DNA from: Pseudomonadota bacterium
GTDB taxonomy: Bacteria; Myxococcota; Myxococcia; Myxococcales; Vulgatibacteraceae
Direction of reading: 5' to 3'
Assembly: GCA_023436385.1 (NCBI GenBank)
Contig: JAEZJH010000145.1
Location: 1 to 7,407 of the forward strand
DNA length: 7,407 nt
The position numbers and the translations under genes were made by a program. The notes under the pieces are model-generated. The model was not told where the DNA came from. It did not search any database and saw only the letters and a program-made list of their open reading frames with translations. Shown here piece after piece: positions 5,945 to 7,407 of the stretch (positions are counted from its first letter, which is position 1; each line of letters starts with the position of its first letter).

Positions 5945-6747
5945 TCCGGGTGGTGGTCACCGGCGTCGCCGGCCGGATGGGCGGCGAGATCCTCCGGGCG
6001 GTCTCGGAAACCGAGGGCTACGCGCTGGTCGCCGCCACCGAGCGCCCGGGCGAGGAGGCGGTGGGGATCGACGCCGGCGTCGCCGCCCGGCGGCCGCCGC
6101 TCGAGGTGCCCGTCCTCGACCAGCTGGAGAAGGCCCTCGGCCTCGACTGCGACGTGGTGATCGACTTCACCACGCCGGCGGGCACGGTGACCCACGCGCT
6201 GGCCTGCGCCAAGCACCGGGTCCCGATCGTGATCGGCACCACCGGCCTCCAGCCCGAGCAGAAGGCGGCCGTCCTCGCCTGCGCCCGGGAGATCCCGGTG
6301 GTGATGGCGCCCAACATGTCGGTGGGCGTGAACCTCCTGCTCAAGCTGGTGGCGGAGGCGGCCAAGGTCCTCGACGGCGGGTTCGACCCGGAGATCGTCG
6401 AGCTCCACCACAAGAAGAAGAAGGACGCGCCCTCCGGCACCGCCCTGGCGCTGGCCCAGGCGATCGCCGTGGTCACCGGCCGCGACCTGGGGAAGGACGC
6501 CCGCTACGCGCGGGAAGGGCTGATCGGCGAGCGGGGCGAGCGGGAGCTGGGGATCCAGACGCTCCGGGGCGGCGACGTGGTGGGCGAACACACCGTGTAT
6601 TTCCTCGGCGCCGGCGAGCGGCTCGAGCTGACCCACCGGGCCACCAGCCGTGACCAGTTCGCCCGGGGCGCGCTCCGGGCCGCGGCCTGGGTGGTCGGGA
6701 AGAAGCCGGGCCTTTACGACATGCAGGACGTGCTGGGGTTCCGGTAG
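5941..6747 (+). CDS. dapB: 4-hydroxy-tetrahydrodipicolinate reductase
   Basis: This NAD(P)H-dependent enzyme reduces the DapA product to tetrahydrodipicolinate and acts directly after DapA. The 268-aa protein opens with the dinucleotide-binding motif VTGVAGRMGG (6-15). It has Glu34-Arg35 at the position of E. coli Glu38-Arg39, which is associated with use of both NADH and NADPH. The GTTG loop is at 99-102, followed by APNMSVGVN at 123-131 and the signature ELHHKKKKDAPSGTA at 154-168. His156 and Lys160 there correspond to the catalytic E. coli His159 and Lys163, and the SGT at 165-167 binds substrate. RGGDVVGEHTV at 209-219 and the C-terminal GLYDMQDVL are also typical. Length matches the family (about 270 aa). 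Start GTG 5941 overlaps the dapA stop in GTGA. The reading frame is open far upstream, but that part is dapA in another frame and shows no DapB-like residues. The next gene begins 12 bp after the stop. Confidence 0.97.
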   Translation: MIRVVVTGVAGRMGGEILRAVSETEGYALVAATERPGEEAVGIDAGVAARRPPLEVPVLDQLEKALGLDCDVVIDFTTPAGTVTHALACAKHRVPIVIGTTGLQPEQKAAVLACAREIPVVMAPNMSVGVNLLLKLVAEAAKVLDGGFDPEIVELHHKKKKDAPSGTALALAQAIAVVTGRDLGKDARYAREGLIGERGERELGIQTLRGGDVVGEHTVYFLGAGERLELTHRATSRDQFARGALRAAAWVVGKKPGLYDMQDVLGFR

Positions 6748-6759
6748 GGCGGAGGAGAC

Positions 6760-7407
6760 GTGGGCAGGATCGTGCGTTGCGAGGCCGGGGGCGGGCCGCG
6801 GTACGGCCGCCTCTCCGGCGACGAGGTCCGGCTCCTCGACGCCGCCCCCTGGGCCGGCGGCCGGGAGACGGGGGAGACGGTGGCGCTGGCCGGGGCACGG
6901 CTCCTTCCGCCCTGCGAACCGACCAAGGTGGTCGGCATCGGCCGGAACTACGCCGCCCACGCCAAGGAGCTGGGGCACGACCTGCCGTCCGCGCCGCTGG
7001 TCTTCCTGAAGCCCGCCACCACGGTGATCGGACCGGGCGAGCCGATCGTGCTGCCGCCGACGAGCCGCGAGGTGCACCACGAGGCGGAGCTGGCGGTGGC
7101 GATCGGGCGCCGCTGCCGGAACGTCCCCGAGGACGCGGCGGCGGCCGTGATCGCCGGCTACACCTGCGTCAACGACGTCACCGCCCGGGACCTGCAGCGG
7201 GCGGAGGTGCAGTTCACCCGGGCCAAGGGGTTCGACACCTTCTGCCCGCTCGGCCCGTGGATCGAGGAGACGCTGGATCTCGCCGCGCTCCCGGTTCGCT
7301 GCCGGGTCAACGGGACGGTGAAGCAGGACGGCAACACCCGGGACCTGATCTTCGGGATCCCCCGGCTCGTCGCCTTCGTCTCCTCCGTGATGACGCTCCT
7401 CCCGGGC
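6760..7407 (+). CDS. Fumarylacetoacetate hydrolase family protein (3' end outside the window)
   Basis: The first 216 residues are present; family members of this type are usually about 250 aa, so perhaps 35 are missing. A small N-terminal domain (1-48) resembles that of COG0179 proteins (MIVRF-like start, YGRLSGDEVRLL). The catalytic FAH fold begins at about 55: GIGRNYAAHAKE at 59-70, FLKP at 82-85, HHEAELAVAIG at 106-116 with metal ligands Glu108 and Glu110, NDVTARDLQ at 138-146 with the third ligand Asp139, and KGFDTFCPLGPW at 156-167. These Mg/Mn enzymes act on 2-oxo/enol acids: hydrolysis of acylpyruvates, hydration or decarboxylation in catechol breakdown, and, for some members, oxaloacetate decarboxylation or tautomerisation. 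The substrate cannot be told from sequence. GTG 6760 follows GGAGGAG (6751-6757), a strong though close site, and the gap from dapB is 12 bp, so it is almost certainly in the dapAB operon. A pathway role near oxaloacetate/pyruvate chemistry is an inference. Confidence 0.9.
   Translation, partial: MGRIVRCEAGGGPRYGRLSGDEVRLLDAAPWAGGRETGETVALAGARLLPPCEPTKVVGIGRNYAAHAKELGHDLPSAPLVFLKPATTVIGPGEPIVLPPTSREVHHEAELAVAIGRRCRNVPEDAAAAVIAGYTCVNDVTARDLQRAEVQFTRAKGFDTFCPLGPWIEETLDLAALPVRCRVNGTVKQDGNTRDLIFGIPRLVAFVSSVMTLLPG

Noticed and set aside
1..7407. Mobile elements, CRISPR arrays, tRNA/rRNA genes, toxin-antitoxin or defence genes
   Set aside because: No transposase motifs, terminal repeats, regularly spaced repeats, cloverleaf-like sequence or defence domains were seen. 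Composition is uniform across the window, so there is no sign of recent transfer.

Overview
The window is a very GC-rich, densely packed bacterial chromosome segment. All six recognisable genes lie on the + strand, with strong third-position G/C bias throughout. A Gram-negative with an outer membrane is indicated by an N-terminal Sec signal followed by a beta-barrel-like protein ending in Tyr, and by a small lipoprotein in the classical argH-lysA slot. Base composition, GTG starts and the type of outer-membrane protein suggest Myxococcota (former Deltaproteobacteria). That placement is an inference, not a proof.

Layout. Positions 1-111 hold an 11-bp perfect-stem hairpin (probably the terminator of an upstream gene) directly abutting a consensus -35 box and a candidate extended -10. 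Positions 112-1953 encode a secreted, probably outer-membrane beta-barrel protein of 613 aa. Eighteen bases later comes argH (1972-3354, argininosuccinate lyase, last step of arginine synthesis). Its end overlaps a 90-aa lipoprotein gene (3333-3605) that resembles LptM/YifL by its C-G-x-K-x-P motif and by its position. After a 79-bp gap comes lysA (3685-4932, diaminopimelate decarboxylase). A 112-bp intergenic stretch holds a hairpin and a sigma70-like promoter. A second operon follows: dapA (5045-5944), dapB (5941-6747, overlapping dapA by 4 bp) and a fumarylacetoacetate-hydrolase-family gene (6760 to the window edge, truncated by the window).

How the genes fit together. dapA and dapB carry aspartate semialdehyde and pyruvate to tetrahydrodipicolinate. 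lysA converts meso-diaminopimelate to lysine. The intermediate also feeds peptidoglycan. The DAP-to-lysine genes therefore sit beside two envelope genes (the barrel and the LptM-like lipoprotein). No complete pathway is present: argG, dapD/E/L, dapF, asd and lysC are all absent from the window.

Most of the window is ordinary housekeeping metabolism, and I see no mobile element, CRISPR array, tRNA or rRNA. The points worth a second look are the LptM-like lipoprotein, a DapA whose lysine-feedback pocket residues are replaced, the FAH-family enzyme embedded in the dap operon, an ArgH lacking the usual N-terminal Trp-Gly-Gly-Arg-Phe motif, and the four-cysteine barrel protein.
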